64,000 bases of DNA from contig NZ_CP088285.1 of the NCBI RefSeq assembly GCF_011516645.4, positions 4,730,501 to 4,794,500 on the forward strand, written 5' to 3'. Below the pieces are notes generated by a model, which had not been told where the DNA came from, did no database searches, and saw nothing but the letters and a program-made list of their open reading frames with translations. Within the stretch, counting starts at the first letter, position 1; the number at the start of each line of letters is the position of its first letter. The translations under genes were made by a program, and so were the position numbers. Of the stretch, positions 16,977-26,093 are shown piece after piece. The stretch comes from Bradyrhizobium septentrionale (GTDB lineage Bacteria; Pseudomonadota; Alphaproteobacteria; Rhizobiales; Xanthobacteraceae).

Positions 16977-18058
16977 TTGAGCGATGAAGAGCGTGCCGAA
17001 CTGAAGTCGCTCACGATGCGGCGGAAGACAGCGCAGGCGCTGGCTCTGAGAGCCCGGATCGTGCTGACCTGCGCGGAGGGCGGTCAGAACAAGGAAGTCG
17101 CGGCCAAGCTGGGCCTGGACCGATCGACGGTAGGCAAGTGGCGGCGGCGTTTTGTGGAGCGGCGCGTGGACGGGCTGCATGACGAGCCGCGCTCCGGGGC
17201 GCCACGTACGGTTGACGATGCCCGCATCGAAGCCGTGATCGTGAGGACGTTGGAGAGTTGCCCTGAGAACGCCACCCATTGGAGTTCTCGCGACATGACG
17301 AAGGCCAGCGGCCTATCAGTGTCGACGGTGCAACGCATCTGGCGGGCCTTCGGGCTCCAGCCGCACCGAATGGAGACGTTCAAGCTCTCGACCGATCCAA
17401 ACTTCGTGCCCAAAGTGCGCGACGTTGTGGGCCTCTACGTCTCGCCACCGGAGCACGCCATCGTTCTATGTGTGGATGAGAAGTCCCAAATCCAGGCGCT
17501 GGACCGCAGTCAGCCGATGCTGCCGATGCGTCCCGGCCAGCCGGCCCGAAGAAGCCATGACTACACGAGGCATGGCACCACATCGCTGTTCGCCGCCCTC
17601 GATATTGCTAGCGGACGGGTCATTGGCAAGTGCATGGACGCCACCGCACCGCCGAGTTCCGCAAGTTCCTCGACGAGATCGAAGCTGCCGTGCCGCGTGA
17701 ACTGGACGTCCATCTCGTCATGGACAATTACGCCGCGCACAAGACCCCCTTGATCCGAAAATGGCTGGCTAAACGGCCGCGTTGGCACGTGCACCTGACC
17801 CCGACCAGTTCGTCATGGCTCAACCAGGTCGAGCGCTTCTTCGCGCTCCTCACCGATAAGAAGATCAGGCGCGGCATCTATCGCAGCATCGCCGCTCTCA
17901 GGGCTGACATCACTTCGTTCATCGACCGACACAACGCCGATCCAAAACCGTTCCGATGGACTAAGTCCGCCGATGACATCCTTGCTTCCATCGAACGCTT
18001 CTGCCGGTACAATGCCCCGGCAAAACACGACCCGATGTCGAGAGCTGGCGCCGGTTGT
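16977..18058 (+). pseudogene. IS630 transposase, frameshifted and split
   Basis: N-terminal helix-turn-helix ([38 protein letters not shown]) and the first catalytic Asp in [14 protein letters not shown] are in one frame to about 17640. The second half, [21 protein letters not shown] (second Asp) and [19 protein letters not shown] (Glu), is in another frame from about 17630. A one-base loss in GGCAAGTGCATGGACGC explains the change. The C terminus is separated by the IS3 insertion. Nonfunctional. Confidence 0.88.
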
Positions 18059-18186
18059 TTGGACAGCGCCCCGCGGGATTTAAGTGGATTCCTGCCGGGT
18101 TATGCTGAACGCGGGGCCTTACGATTTTGTCGTTGCGTCGGGAGGGCGTAGCCCGACCAGAGCGACGACAAAATCGTCGGCGACGG

Positions 18187-19014
18187 TCATGCGGCCATCA
18201 CCATAGCTTGCGTGCCGAAGTAAGCCTCGTCGGGCGTGCGCCCGTCAAGGCTCGAGTGAGGGCGTCCCTGATTGTAGAAGGCCAGATACTTGGCAATTGA
18301 CGCTCGCGCCTCGGACACGCTGTCGTAGGCGCGGAGATAAACTTCTTCGTATTTGACCGTGCGCCAGAGCCGCTCGACAAACACGTTGTCGCGCCAGGCG
18401 CCCTTGCCGTCCATGCTGATGGCGATCTTCGCGTCCAGCAGCACATCGGTGAACTCGAGGCTGGTGAACTGGCTGCCCTGGTCCGTGTTGAAAATCTCGG
18501 GCCTGCCGTGCTTCGCCAACGCCTCCTGGACCGCTTCGACGCAGAAGGCCGCCTCCATTGTGATCGAGACGCGATGGGCCAGGACCCGTCGGCTGAACAC
18601 ATCGACGACCGCCGCGAGATAGACGAAGCCACGCCGCATCGGAATGTAGGTGATGTCCATTGCCCACGCCTGGTCGGGCCGCTCGATCTTCAATCCGCGC
18701 AACAGGTACGGGTAGATCTTGTGACCCGGTGCCGGCTTACTCGTGTTCGGGCGACGATAGACCGCCTCGATCCCCATGCGCTTCATCAGCGTCGCGATGT
18801 GGCGGCGACCGGCGTATACGCCCTCCCGCCGCAGCAACGATCGCTGCATACGCGCTCCCGCGAAGGGATAATCGAGATGCAGCTCATCGAGCCGACGCAT
18901 CAAGGCAAGGTCCTCGGCCGAAACTGGCCGAGGTTCATAGTAGACCGTGCTGCGAGCCAGCTTCAGGACCTTCGCCTGGCGCACGATAGAAAGATCATGA
19001 CCGCGGTCGATCAT
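18187..19014 (-). CDS. IS3-family transposase OrfB
   Basis: A 275-residue integrase-core transposase. The DDE residues are visible in WAMDITYIPM, FNTDQGSQFTS and NVFVERLWRTVKYEEVYL, followed by the usual YNQGRPHSSLDGRTPDEAY ending. An HTH_21-like N terminus (KLARSTVYYEPRP) precedes. It overlaps orfA by four bases and appears intact; the full enzyme would be an OrfAB fusion made by frameshifting. Confidence 0.93.
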   Translation of the reverse strand: MIDRGHDLSIVRQAKVLKLARSTVYYEPRPVSAEDLALMRRLDELHLDYPFAGARMQRSLLRREGVYAGRRHIATLMKRMGIEAVYRRPNTSKPAPGHKIYPYLLRGLKIERPDQAWAMDITYIPMRRGFVYLAAVVDVFSRRVLAHRVSITMEAAFCVEAVQEALAKHGRPEIFNTDQGSQFTSLEFTDVLLDAKIAISMDGKGAWRDNVFVERLWRTVKYEEVYLRAYDSVSEARASIAKYLAFYNQGRPHSSLDGRTPDEAYFGTQAMVMAA

Positions 19015-19316
19015 CGCTTTGCGCTCAGCAGGCCCGCCTTGGTGAGCGCGCCGGACAAAAAATCGTTTTCCAACGCCAGCTCGCCGATCTTGGCATGTAA
19101 CGCCTTCAAATCGACCGGCGTCTCGGCCGACGCCTTGTCATGCCCAAACACGCCGGCGGCGCCTTCCAGGAGCTGGTTTTTCCAGATCGTGATCTGGTTC
19201 GGATGAACATCAAACAGTTGCGCCAGCTCCGCCAGCGTCTTGTCGCCTTTGACCGCAGCCAAAGCAACCTTCGCCTTGAATGCCGGAGAATGCATCCGGC
19301 GGCTCTTCTTCGTCAT
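19011..19316 (-). CDS. IS3-family OrfA
   Basis: A 101-residue protein starting at ATG 19316 (AGGAG upstream). HTH_Tnp_1 domain: RRMHSPAFKAKVALAAVKGDKTLAELAQLFDVHPNQITIWK, then a leucine-zipper-like stretch (LKALHAKIGELALENDFLSGAL). Binds the element ends and is fused to OrfB by frameshifting in this family. Confidence 0.9.
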   Translation of the reverse strand: MTKKSRRMHSPAFKAKVALAAVKGDKTLAELAQLFDVHPNQITIWKNQLLEGAAGVFGHDKASAETPVDLKALHAKIGELALENDFLSGALTKAGLLSAKR

Positions 19317-19432
19317 CTTCGCTCCTGATTCGCGGCAAGAATCCTCGCCGCTGTCAGGCAGAAAATCCACTCAAGCTACTGTCCGAATTTGCGGAGCCAG
19401 CTCTGTCGCGAACTTCTGGTTCAGGACACTAG

Positions 19433-19757
19433 CTGGCTTCGCTTAGCGCCGCTTGGTCCGGGCTATCGAGAATGCACGGCTTATCTGTTCAAAGACTGGG
19501 GTCGTTGAGCTGTTCGATCGTTCTTAAGGTGACTGGGTGCCCTCACGCCTCCAGGAGGTGCGCAACAGGAGGCCATTGACCTTGTCGCTGTGGCCTTGGA
19601 TTCAAAAATGTTCGGTGAGAGACGGACCGGTCAGAGTGCGCTTGATCGAGTCCGATGAGGCCCGAGCGTCACCCCTTTTGTAGCGCGGTCTGCCTCCCAG
19701 AGCGACAACCGATTTGAATTGCCGCCTTTGATAAGCGGCTGGCACTCTGCAGCGTGC
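19433..19757. other. Spacer between two IS blocks
   Basis: About 325 bp without a supportable gene. It begins with the right arm of the split hairpin (19436-19444) and ends in CAGCGTGC, one copy of the IS66 target duplication. Confidence 0.5.
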
Positions 19758-19779
19758 GTAAGCGGCAAGCTGAGGCCGT

Positions 19780-20313
19780 TCACGCGGCGTGGTTCCATGG
19801 CATAAGCGCCTCGATCTGGCTGCTCGGCCAGCCGTTGGCGATGCGCTGAAGCGTGAGGGTGAGCCAGGCGAACGGATCGACGTTGTTCATCTTCGCTGTC
19901 TGCAGCAGTGTCGCGATGGTCGCCCAGGTTCGTCCGCCGCCGTCGCTGCCAGCGAAGAGGCTATTCTTTCTCGTAATTGTTTGTGGCCTGATGGCGCGTT
20001 CGACGATGTTGGAGTCGAGCTCAATGCGGCCGTCGGTCAGGAAGCGCTCGAAGATGGCACGGCGCGAGACGGCATAGCGGATTGCCTCGGCCAGTTTTGA
20101 TTTGCCGGAGATCCGCCGCAAGGTCTGCTGCCAGAGATCAAAGAGATCTGCGACGACCGCCGCGGAGGCTTGCTGACGCGCGGCAACGCGTGCGTGGGGA
20201 CTTTGACCGCGCACGGTCTTCTCGACCTGCCAGAGCTTTGCCATCCGCTCGACCGTCATCGTTGCCACTTTCGAGCTTCCTGCAACATGCAGCTCGTAGA
20301 ACTTGCGTCTGCT
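19780..20313 (-). pseudogene. tnpC: IS66 TnpC, C-terminal part (3' of intron)
   Basis: Continues the TnpC frame after the intron: HSRRKFYELHVAGSSKVATM through GRIELDSNIVERAIRPQTITRKNSL (catalytic Glu) to the normal end EALMPWNHAA. It begins next to the 5' end of the group II intron. Together with 22337-23385 it forms one broken gene. Confidence 0.9.
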
Positions 20314-22336
20314 GTGTGACCAGCTTGCGTCAGGATAAGTCCTGGAAAGGAGGAAGAATGTGACCTGAAACCTTTCAACGTGACCCAGAGGGTTCGACGC
20401 CCTCGCGGCAAAGGCGGAGCCCGCCAGCCGGAAGCGAGTCTTGCATGGGTGACGGCAACGTCATTCGTGAAGCGTAGACAGCGGGTACTGAAGCCCTGTG
20501 GCAGCCTCGAAATCATGGTCGTGCTGAAGCCTTCGCCGTGTTGGATCCGGGGGCAGCACTGGGAAAGCCGCTATGGTCAGGCTTACCGGTTCGGCCGGGG
20601 TCTCAGAGCAGGGCAAAGGTACGGGATGGGCCACCAGGAAACCTGAGAGGTCCCGTTTGTGTCCACATGAATCGGCCGGACAGGAGCACCGGCCTGAACA
20701 ATGCTCCGGGCCCGATGACCGACTTGGCGAACATCGGGAGCGCAGACGCGAACACGAAACACCAAGGCATGTGGAATCCCGAGGCGAAGACATAAGCTGA
20801 CGGACATGCGCGGCGGGAAGTCGTAGCGGCTTCGTAGTACCGAGGAAGGCGGGGAACTGGGCTCACCGGGACCCGCTGGAGGGAAGGGAGCCGTCACGCG
20901 TTAAGACCCATTGACGAGAAACACGGGAGGGAACCCTGAGTCCCGCAAACCTGTCCACGAAACGACAATGGATAGCCGATCTGGCGAGGCAACATCCCGA
21001 GCGGGTGCTGACCGCGCTGCATCACCTGATCGACCGTGAATGGATGCTCGAGGCTTATCGTCTGACGCGCAAGGATGGCGCGCCCGGCGTCGACGGCATG
21101 ATGGCGACGGACTATGAGGCGAACTTGGAGGTCAATCTTGATGATCTCCTGGCGCGCATCAAATCCGGCCGTTACATCGCGCCGCCGGTGCGACGGCACT
21201 ACATCCCCAAGGCGGATGGCACGGAACGGCCGCTGGGCATCCCGACACTGGAAGACAAGGTGGCGCAGCGGGCGATTCTCCTGCTGCTAGAGCCGATCTA
21301 CGAGACGGACTTCTTGCCGTGCTCGTACGGGTTCCGATCGGGACGATCGGCCCATGACGCCCTGCACGCTCTACGTACCGGGTTCATGGAACAAGGGCTG
21401 CGCTGGGTGGTGGACGTCGATATCTCGAAATACTTCGACACCATCGACCACGCACACTTGCGCCGATTCCTCGACCAGCGAGTCACGGACGGTGTCGTCC
21501 GGAGGATGATTGATAAATGGCTGAAGGCGGGGGTGCTCGAAAAGGGCATCCTGCGCCGCACGACTGTTGGAACGCCCCAAGGCGGCGTGATCTCGCCACT
21601 GCTTGCAAACATCTACCTGCATTATGTGCTGGACGAATGGTTCGAGCAGGTGGCGCGACCGCGGCTCAAGGGGCGGTGCCAACTGGTTCGATACGCTGAT
21701 GATGCGGTGATTGCCTTTGAGGACCACCTGTCCGGCAAGCGATTGCTGAACGTGTTGGCCAAGCGGCTTGATCGGTATGGGCTTCAACTCCATCCGACCA
21801 AGACTCGCTTCGTAGACTTCCGGTTCAAACGCCCAGGCGGGCGTCATCCTGCGACGGCGGGGACCACGTTCAACTTCCTTGGCTTCACCCACGTGTGGGG
21901 TCTGTCGAGGCAAGGCAAGAATGTCGTCCGTCAGATAACGGCAAAAGACCGTTACGCACGCGCGCTGGCTTCTGTGATGGAATGGTGTCGGCAAAACCTG
22001 CACTGTTCGTTCAGGGAGCAGCACGCCCATCTGTCACGGGTAATCCGGGGGCACTGCGCCTACTACGGCATCTCCGGAAACGGCCGACGCATCAGATGGT
22101 ACCACCACCAAGTCACGCGGATATGGAGGAAATGGCTCGCACGGCGTGGCCGCCACAGCAATCTGCCGTGGACGCGCTTCCGGGCCATGCTCGCGCGATA
22201 CCCACTGCCAACAGCCAAGATCGTCCACCAATATGCTGCCGTCTCGTGAGCGAAGCTTGCGCGTGAAGAACCGGATGCGGGTAATCCGCTCGTCCGGGTC
22301 TGTGAGGGGCGGGGATGGCAACACCCCCGCCTACTC
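20314..22336 (+). mobile_element. Group II intron inserted antisense in IS66 tnpC
   Basis: A retroelement with a 5' end starting GTGTGACC (about 20314), about 690 bases of presumed ribozyme domains I-III, a maturase/reverse transcriptase gene, then a domain V hairpin at about 22269-22303 (CCGGATGCGGGTAATCCGCT and its complement side CGTCCGGGTC) and a C-rich domain VI ending near 22336. Flanking TnpC codons (LAGC before, HSRRKF after) are nearly continuous. The ends are placed by eye and may be off by several bases. Confidence 0.82.
21005..22249 (+). CDS. ltrA: Group II intron reverse transcriptase/maturase
   Basis: A 414-residue intron-encoded protein. RT motifs: KDGAPGVDGM (RT0/1), ERPLGIPTLEDKVAQRAI, PCSYGFRSGRSAHDAL, WVVDVDISKYFDTIDH (first catalytic Asp), GTPQGGVISPLLANIYL, and the catalytic LVRYADDAVIAF. 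A maturase X domain follows (HPTKTRFVDFRF, FNFLGFTHVW), ending in KWLARR and LPTAKIVHQYAAVS. No HNH endonuclease is seen, as in short maturases. The motifs are all intact, so the intron may be active. An upstream start is possible, for example within AGTCCCGCAAACC. Confidence 0.95.
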   Translation: MLTALHHLIDREWMLEAYRLTRKDGAPGVDGMMATDYEANLEVNLDDLLARIKSGRYIAPPVRRHYIPKADGTERPLGIPTLEDKVAQRAILLLLEPIYETDFLPCSYGFRSGRSAHDALHALRTGFMEQGLRWVVDVDISKYFDTIDHAHLRRFLDQRVTDGVVRRMIDKWLKAGVLEKGILRRTTVGTPQGGVISPLLANIYLHYVLDEWFEQVARPRLKGRCQLVRYADDAVIAFEDHLSGKRLLNVLAKRLDRYGLQLHPTKTRFVDFRFKRPGGRHPATAGTTFNFLGFTHVWGLSRQGKNVVRQITAKDRYARALASVMEWCRQNLHCSFREQHAHLSRVIRGHCAYYGISGNGRRIRWYHHQVTRIWRKWLARRGRHSNLPWTRFRAMLARYPLPTAKIVHQYAAVS

Positions 22337-23385
22337 GGCAGCCAGCCAATGTGATGCCATCATTGCCGCGATCGGCGCGCGCCAACTTGTTATAGGCGGC
22401 ATAGCCATCCACTTGCAGGATGCCCCGATAACCATTGAGATGGCGGACCGCGCATTCGCCGGAGCGGCTGTCTTCGAAGCGATAAGCCACCATCGGGGGA
22501 CCGCTGCGGCCAAAGGTGCGGTCATCTCTGGCATAGGCCCATAAGTAGGCCGTTTTCGTCGATCCGGAGCCGGGAGCGAGCGTCGGCAGGGTGGTTTCGT
22601 CGGCAAAGACCCGTTCGGCCTTCTTGACCTCGCTGAAGATGTAGTCGGCCATGATCTCGAGCTCGAAGCCGAGCTTGCCCATCCATTGCGCCATCAGCTG
22701 GCGGTCGAGCTCGACATGATCGCGCGCGTAGATCGCCTCCTGCCGGTAGAGCGGCATGCCATCGGCGTATTTGGCGACCGCGATCTGGGCCAGAAGCGCT
22801 TCCGTCGGAATGCCTCCTTCAATGATATGGGCCGGAGCCGGCGCCTGGATTACGCCGTCCGCGTTCTTGAAGGCATACTTGGGACGGCGCGTGACGATCA
22901 CACGGAACTTCGCTGGCACCACATCCAGACGCTCCGACACGTCCTCGCCGATCACCACCTTCTGCTTGCCGGTGCTCAGCAAGGTCTTCCGGCTCAATGA
23001 CGGTTTCGATCCGTTCCAGATGGGGCGCAAAGCCCTTGCGCCGACGCGGTGCACGCTTGCCATCCGCTTGCTCACGGCCCTTGCTGACCTGGGCCTTGAT
23101 TGCAGCGATGCCGGTCTCAATTTCCTCGAAGACAAAGGCCTGCTGTTCATCGTCGCCGTTCGCAGAGCCGAGCTTTTCCGATCGTCGGCCGAACCGGGCG
23201 CGGTCGAAGGCCTTCAGGATCTGCGTCAGCCGCTCGATACGCGCATCGGCATCGGCGTTGCGCACCCTGAGATCGGCGACTTCGCTCTCCAGAGCATCGG
23301 CGCGGGCCGCCCTCTCGGCCAGGGCAAGCACCATGGCTCTCAGCGTCTCTACGTCATTCGGGAGGTTGAGATCGGGCGGCGTCAT
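22337..23385 (-). pseudogene. tnpC: IS66 TnpC, N-terminal part, frameshifted and cut by intron
   Basis: Starts at ATG 23385 (MTPPDLNLPNDVETLRAMVL; LKAFDRARFGRRSEKL). Near 22980 the frame shifts: the first frame reaches ERIETVIEPEDLAEH, and the second continues with GKQKVVIGEDVSERLDVVPAKF, which is the normal IS66 continuation. It then has RVFADETTLPTLAPGSG and LQVDGYAAYNKL and ends at LAGC against the group II intron. Confidence 0.88.
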
Positions 23386-23459
23386 TGGCCCGACCAGAGC
23401 ACATTTTGCCCCGGTTCTCTTGCCTTTTCAGCTCACTGATTCACTTCGCCGCAGCGCTT

Positions 23460-23804
23460 TTACCCAACAATCTCCGGCGGCTGGACCGCCACGGTCCGGA
23501 CCCGCTTCCAGTCCATTCCATCCACCAGTGCCATCAACTGCGCAGGATTCATCTGCACCCGATGATGCCCGATCCGCGGCCAGCAGAACTTCGCCTTTTC
23601 GAGACGTTTTAAATAGAGGCACACGCCGGAGCCATCCCACCATACGATCTTTATTCTGTCGGCTCTTTTGGCCCGGAAGACATAAAGCGCACCGTCGAAC
23701 GGATCTGAGCCCGCATCGCGCACAAGCGCAACCAGGCCATCGATACCCTTGCGGAAGTCGACTGGATGGCTGGCGAGGAACACCTTCACGCCCGAGGGAA
23801 TCAT
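23460..23804 (-). CDS. tnpB: IS66 TnpB
   Basis: A 114-residue IS66 Orf2 protein: MIPSGVKVFLASHPVDFRKGIDGLVALV, LYVFRAKRADRIKIVWWDGSGVCLYLKRLEKAKFCWP. Complete; overlaps tnpA by four bases. It is required for transposition in this family, with an unclear biochemical role. Confidence 0.95.
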   Translation of the reverse strand: MIPSGVKVFLASHPVDFRKGIDGLVALVRDAGSDPFDGALYVFRAKRADRIKIVWWDGSGVCLYLKRLEKAKFCWPRIGHHRVQMNPAQLMALVDGMDWKRVRTVAVQPPEIVG

Positions 23805-24184
23805 GCCGAACGCACCGCCCGGATCACTCGCTGCAAGTGCGCCTCGTCGACGTCCACGCCGGCACGCACGACGACCTCGCCAATGGCAATCTCAATCACT
23901 GTGCCTGCCACAGACGCCACCACGCCCTCGCAACTCGAGTGCCGCGAGCGATAATGCCGCTCGGCCCGAGCATCACGGCGCCAAGCGAACAGCTGCGACG
24001 GGTGAATGCCGATCCGGCGGGCGATCGCCGAGACGCTCGCGCCAGGCTCCAGCGCCTCTGTCACAATTTGCGCCTTGAACTCGTCCGACCAGCGTCGGCG
24101 AAGCTGCCGCGGCGCTCCCTCAAGACGGTCGGCGACCGCTTCGATCATATGGAAGGTTCTAGTTCCAGAACTAGGCGCAGACAT
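23801..24184 (-). CDS. tnpA: IS66 TnpA
   Basis: A 127-residue helix-turn-helix protein (RRRWSDEFKAQIVTEALEPGASVSAIARRIGIHPSQLFAWRRDAR) with the usual IS66 tail DVDEAHLQRVIRAVRSA. ATG 24184 or 24148 may be the start; neither has a strong RBS. Lies just inside the right terminal repeat. Confidence 0.88.
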   Translation of the reverse strand: MSAPSSGTRTFHMIEAVADRLEGAPRQLRRRWSDEFKAQIVTEALEPGASVSAIARRIGIHPSQLFAWRRDARAERHYRSRHSSCEGVVASVAGTVIEIAIGEVVVRAGVDVDEAHLQRVIRAVRSA

Positions 24185-24471
24185 AGAAGCTCACATCGGC
24201 TCACAAACTCAGCAGCCGATAGCCGATCGCTTACCACTCCGCCAGACGGGGTTTCTTTGCCGCTTACCAGCGTGCAAGGAGGCAGGGAGCTGAATCTAGT
24301 CGATCACTATTAGTGATGCAGGCGTTCCGCCACTTCATGCCATCAATTCGTAGCTCACAGAGCGAGCATTGTTGCGCGTGCAGTCCGGCGCTGGCGAGAC
24401 GGTGCACCTTAAACTCGCCGTCTCGCTCGCATCTGAACAAGCCGATCTCTTCCCTGGAGCTTGTGCTATCG

Positions 24472-25209
24472 TCAGAACTTGTACGTGATTCCGCCGCTGA
24501 CGAGCCATGGGTCGATATTGGCGCGGCCAGTGACGGCTATCGCATTGTTTACGGTCGCCGAGTAATCCGGCCGCAGCCACAACTTCTTCACGTCGAAGTT
24601 GAGGCCCCAGTGACGGTCAAGCATGTAATCGAAGCCGAATTGGACCGCGGCGCCAAACTGGTTGCTGATGCGCAAATCCGCCACCGCAAGCCCCGCGAGC
24701 GGCGTATTGGCTGCTGATTGGTTGAAGAATGCGGTGTAGTTGATGCCCGCGCCGATATAGGGCTTGAGCGGCCCGAAATCGGTGAAGTGATATTGCAGCG
24801 TCAGTGTCGGAGGCAATAGCCAGGCCTTTCCAACATCGAGCCCGTTGAGCGTGCCGCTACCGCTGATGTGATGGCTGGCCACGCCGAGAATGAGTTCGGC
24901 GGCAATGTTTGTTGTGAAGAAATAGGTGATGTCGAGCTCCGGTATCACTCGATCGCTGATCGACAGGCCGGAACTTGGTGACGACAGCGGCGGGGCTCCC
25001 GCGACGTTGACCGAGCTGGCTGCGCTGTCCGGCAAGACGCTGAGCACGCGCAGGCGGATCATCCACGGATTGAAGGGGGCGATCGGGGGCGATTTGTAAT
25101 AGACCGGTGCCGGCGCCAGATCTGCAGCCTGTACCGAGATGCTGACGGAACTGAACGAGGCCGCGAGCGTGAGCAGCGATGCCGTCGTCAGAAGGGTTCT
25201 TGCTTTCAT
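24472..25209 (-). CDS. ompW: OmpW-family outer membrane protein
   Basis: A 245-residue OmpW beta-barrel. It has a Sec signal peptide (MKARTLLTTASLLTLAASFS...SVQA) cut before ADLAPAP, then amphipathic strands, the OmpW-type segments VIPELDITYFFTTNIAAELI and LPPTLTLQYHF, FGPLKPYIGAGINYTAFF, and a C-terminal Phe (GGITYKF) that signals BAM assembly. ATG 25209 is chosen because GGAGA precedes it. A perfect FixK/FNR-like palindrome lies about 80 bp upstream, so low-oxygen induction is expected. OmpW proteins pass small hydrophobic molecules; the substrate here is unknown. Confidence 0.93.
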   Translation of the reverse strand: MKARTLLTTASLLTLAASFSSVSISVQAADLAPAPVYYKSPPIAPFNPWMIRLRVLSVLPDSAASSVNVAGAPPLSSPSSGLSISDRVIPELDITYFFTTNIAAELILGVASHHISGSGTLNGLDVGKAWLLPPTLTLQYHFTDFGPLKPYIGAGINYTAFFNQSAANTPLAGLAVADLRISNQFGAAVQFGFDYMLDRHWGLNFDVKKLWLRPDYSATVNNAIAVTGRANIDPWLVSGGITYKF

Positions 25210-25282
25210 CAAGTTCTCCATTCCAAGTCCGCGCGAAGAGTCGCGCGAGAACCTCTGTCACACATTGCGGATGGAGAAGGAT

Positions 25283-25296
25283 TTGATGCCGATCAA
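25283..25296 (-). promoter_or_regulatory. FixK/FNR-type anaerobox before ompW
   Basis: TTGATGCCGATCAA is a perfect TTGAT-N4-ATCAA palindrome 74-87 bp upstream of the ompW start. If centred at -41.5 it puts the transcript start near 25248, leaving a leader of about 40 nt. Confidence 0.82.
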
Positions 25297-25427
25297 AATG
25301 GCTACGGCCGTAGCGCAATTAAGCAGCCAAGTTGCATAAGCACCACGGCCGGGAAGCGTCGTGGCGCCTGTTCATCGATATTCGACTCAATATTCTGTCT
25401 GAGCCGAACTCTACTAGGAACTGGTTA

Positions 25428-26093
25428 TCATCTTATCGATCTGATCCAAGCCAGATGAGTCATGGGGCGATGGAGGCGGTCTAGCTGCAGCGGCCTCTTA
25501 CACACCGTGAGCGCGAAAGGGTTGTGTTCACACGGAGCGCAACATGGGCTCCGCTGTGTTACAGACGAGCCACTCACACTTGCTTGTCGGCGAAAAGCGT
25601 GTCGGCGGTCCCTGAAGGATTCGGAAGGCGACAACGTCGCTCTTCGCGTCAGTTTCCGCACGATAGCATTCATCATCTCATTACATCTGGAGACAGCCTG
25701 GGGCTTTTCCTTCGTGCGACATCTCTCGAGATCATCTTGCGTCTTCTGGCCAAGCATCGACAATACGGGCTCGTCATCGAATCCGGCGTATCTTGCACCG
25801 TCGGCGTTGATCAGCGGGCGTCGGATCAGGAGCGGATCGCGCAGCATCAACGCGAGCGCGCTCGCCGCGTCGATTTCGTCGGGATTGATATCGCCCGACT
25901 TGATACGAGGCGCGGCTCGGTTGAACCAGGATGCGATCGGCTTATTGCCGAAGAAGAGGCGTAAATCCTCGGCAGTCCATCGCTCCTTCAAGATGTTCTT
26001 GGCTATCACGTCATGGCCAGCGGCCTTCAGCGCCTGCATTTGATACGCATTGGTGTCGCAGCCGGGTTTTTGATAAAAGATAATTGTCGCCGT
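25428..26093 (-). CDS. ArsC-like nitrogenase-associated protein, start codon ACG
   Basis: A thioredoxin-fold ArsC/Spx-type protein of the nitrogenase-associated subfamily: ATIIFYQKPGCDTNAYQMQALKAAGHDVIAKNILKERW, then LRLFFGNKPIASWFNRAAP and DPLLIRRPLI. Only one Cys is near the N terminus (PGCDTN), so it is not a classic arsenate reductase. AAGGAG lies 6 bp before an ACG at 26093-26091 where family members have ATG (M-A-T-I-I-F), so the start codon looks mutated. The frame also runs about 90 residues past the usual end. Possibly decaying. Confidence 0.7.
   Translation of the reverse strand, partial: TATIIFYQKPGCDTNAYQMQALKAAGHDVIAKNILKERWTAEDLRLFFGNKPIASWFNRAAPRIKSGDINPDEIDAASALALMLRDPLLIRRPLINADGARYAGFDDEPVLSMLGQKTQDDLERCRTKEKPQAVSRCNEMMNAIVRKLTRRATLSPSESFRDRRHAFRRQASVSGSSVTQRSPCCAPCEHNPFALTVCKRPLQLDRLHRPMTHLAWIRSIR

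Larger units (their letters stand above)
18059..19386 (-). mobile_element. IS3-family element nested in IS630
   Basis: Ends are similar in inverted orientation: TTGGACAG at 18059 and, on the reverse strand, TTCGGACAG at 19386, with a second matching block GTGGATT inside each end. The two overlapping transposase genes fill it. Exact end bases and the short target duplication are uncertain. Confidence 0.75.
16854..19431 (+). mobile_element. IS630-family element, itself interrupted by IS3
   Basis: Bounded by TA on both sides and by inverted ends GTGTCCTGAGTCACAAGTTC (left) and GTGTCCTGAACCAGAAGTTC (right, reverse strand). IS630 elements duplicate TA, as seen. The transposase frame is broken by a one-base deletion and by an IS3 element inserted at about 18059-19386; the last codons (ALSRTSGSGH, stop at 19430-19432) reappear after the IS3. 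Confidence 0.85.
19758..24267 (-). mobile_element. IS66-family element with 8-bp target duplication, carrying a group II intron
   Basis: Inverted ends GTAAGCGGCAAGC (19758) and GTAAGCGGCAAAG (reverse strand from 24267) are flanked by the perfect 8-bp direct repeat CAGCGTGC (19750-19757 and 24268-24275), the duplication size typical of IS66. Inside, reading leftwards, are tnpA, tnpB and tnpC. tnpC is frameshifted and interrupted by a group II intron in the opposite orientation, so the element cannot move by itself. Confidence 0.92.
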
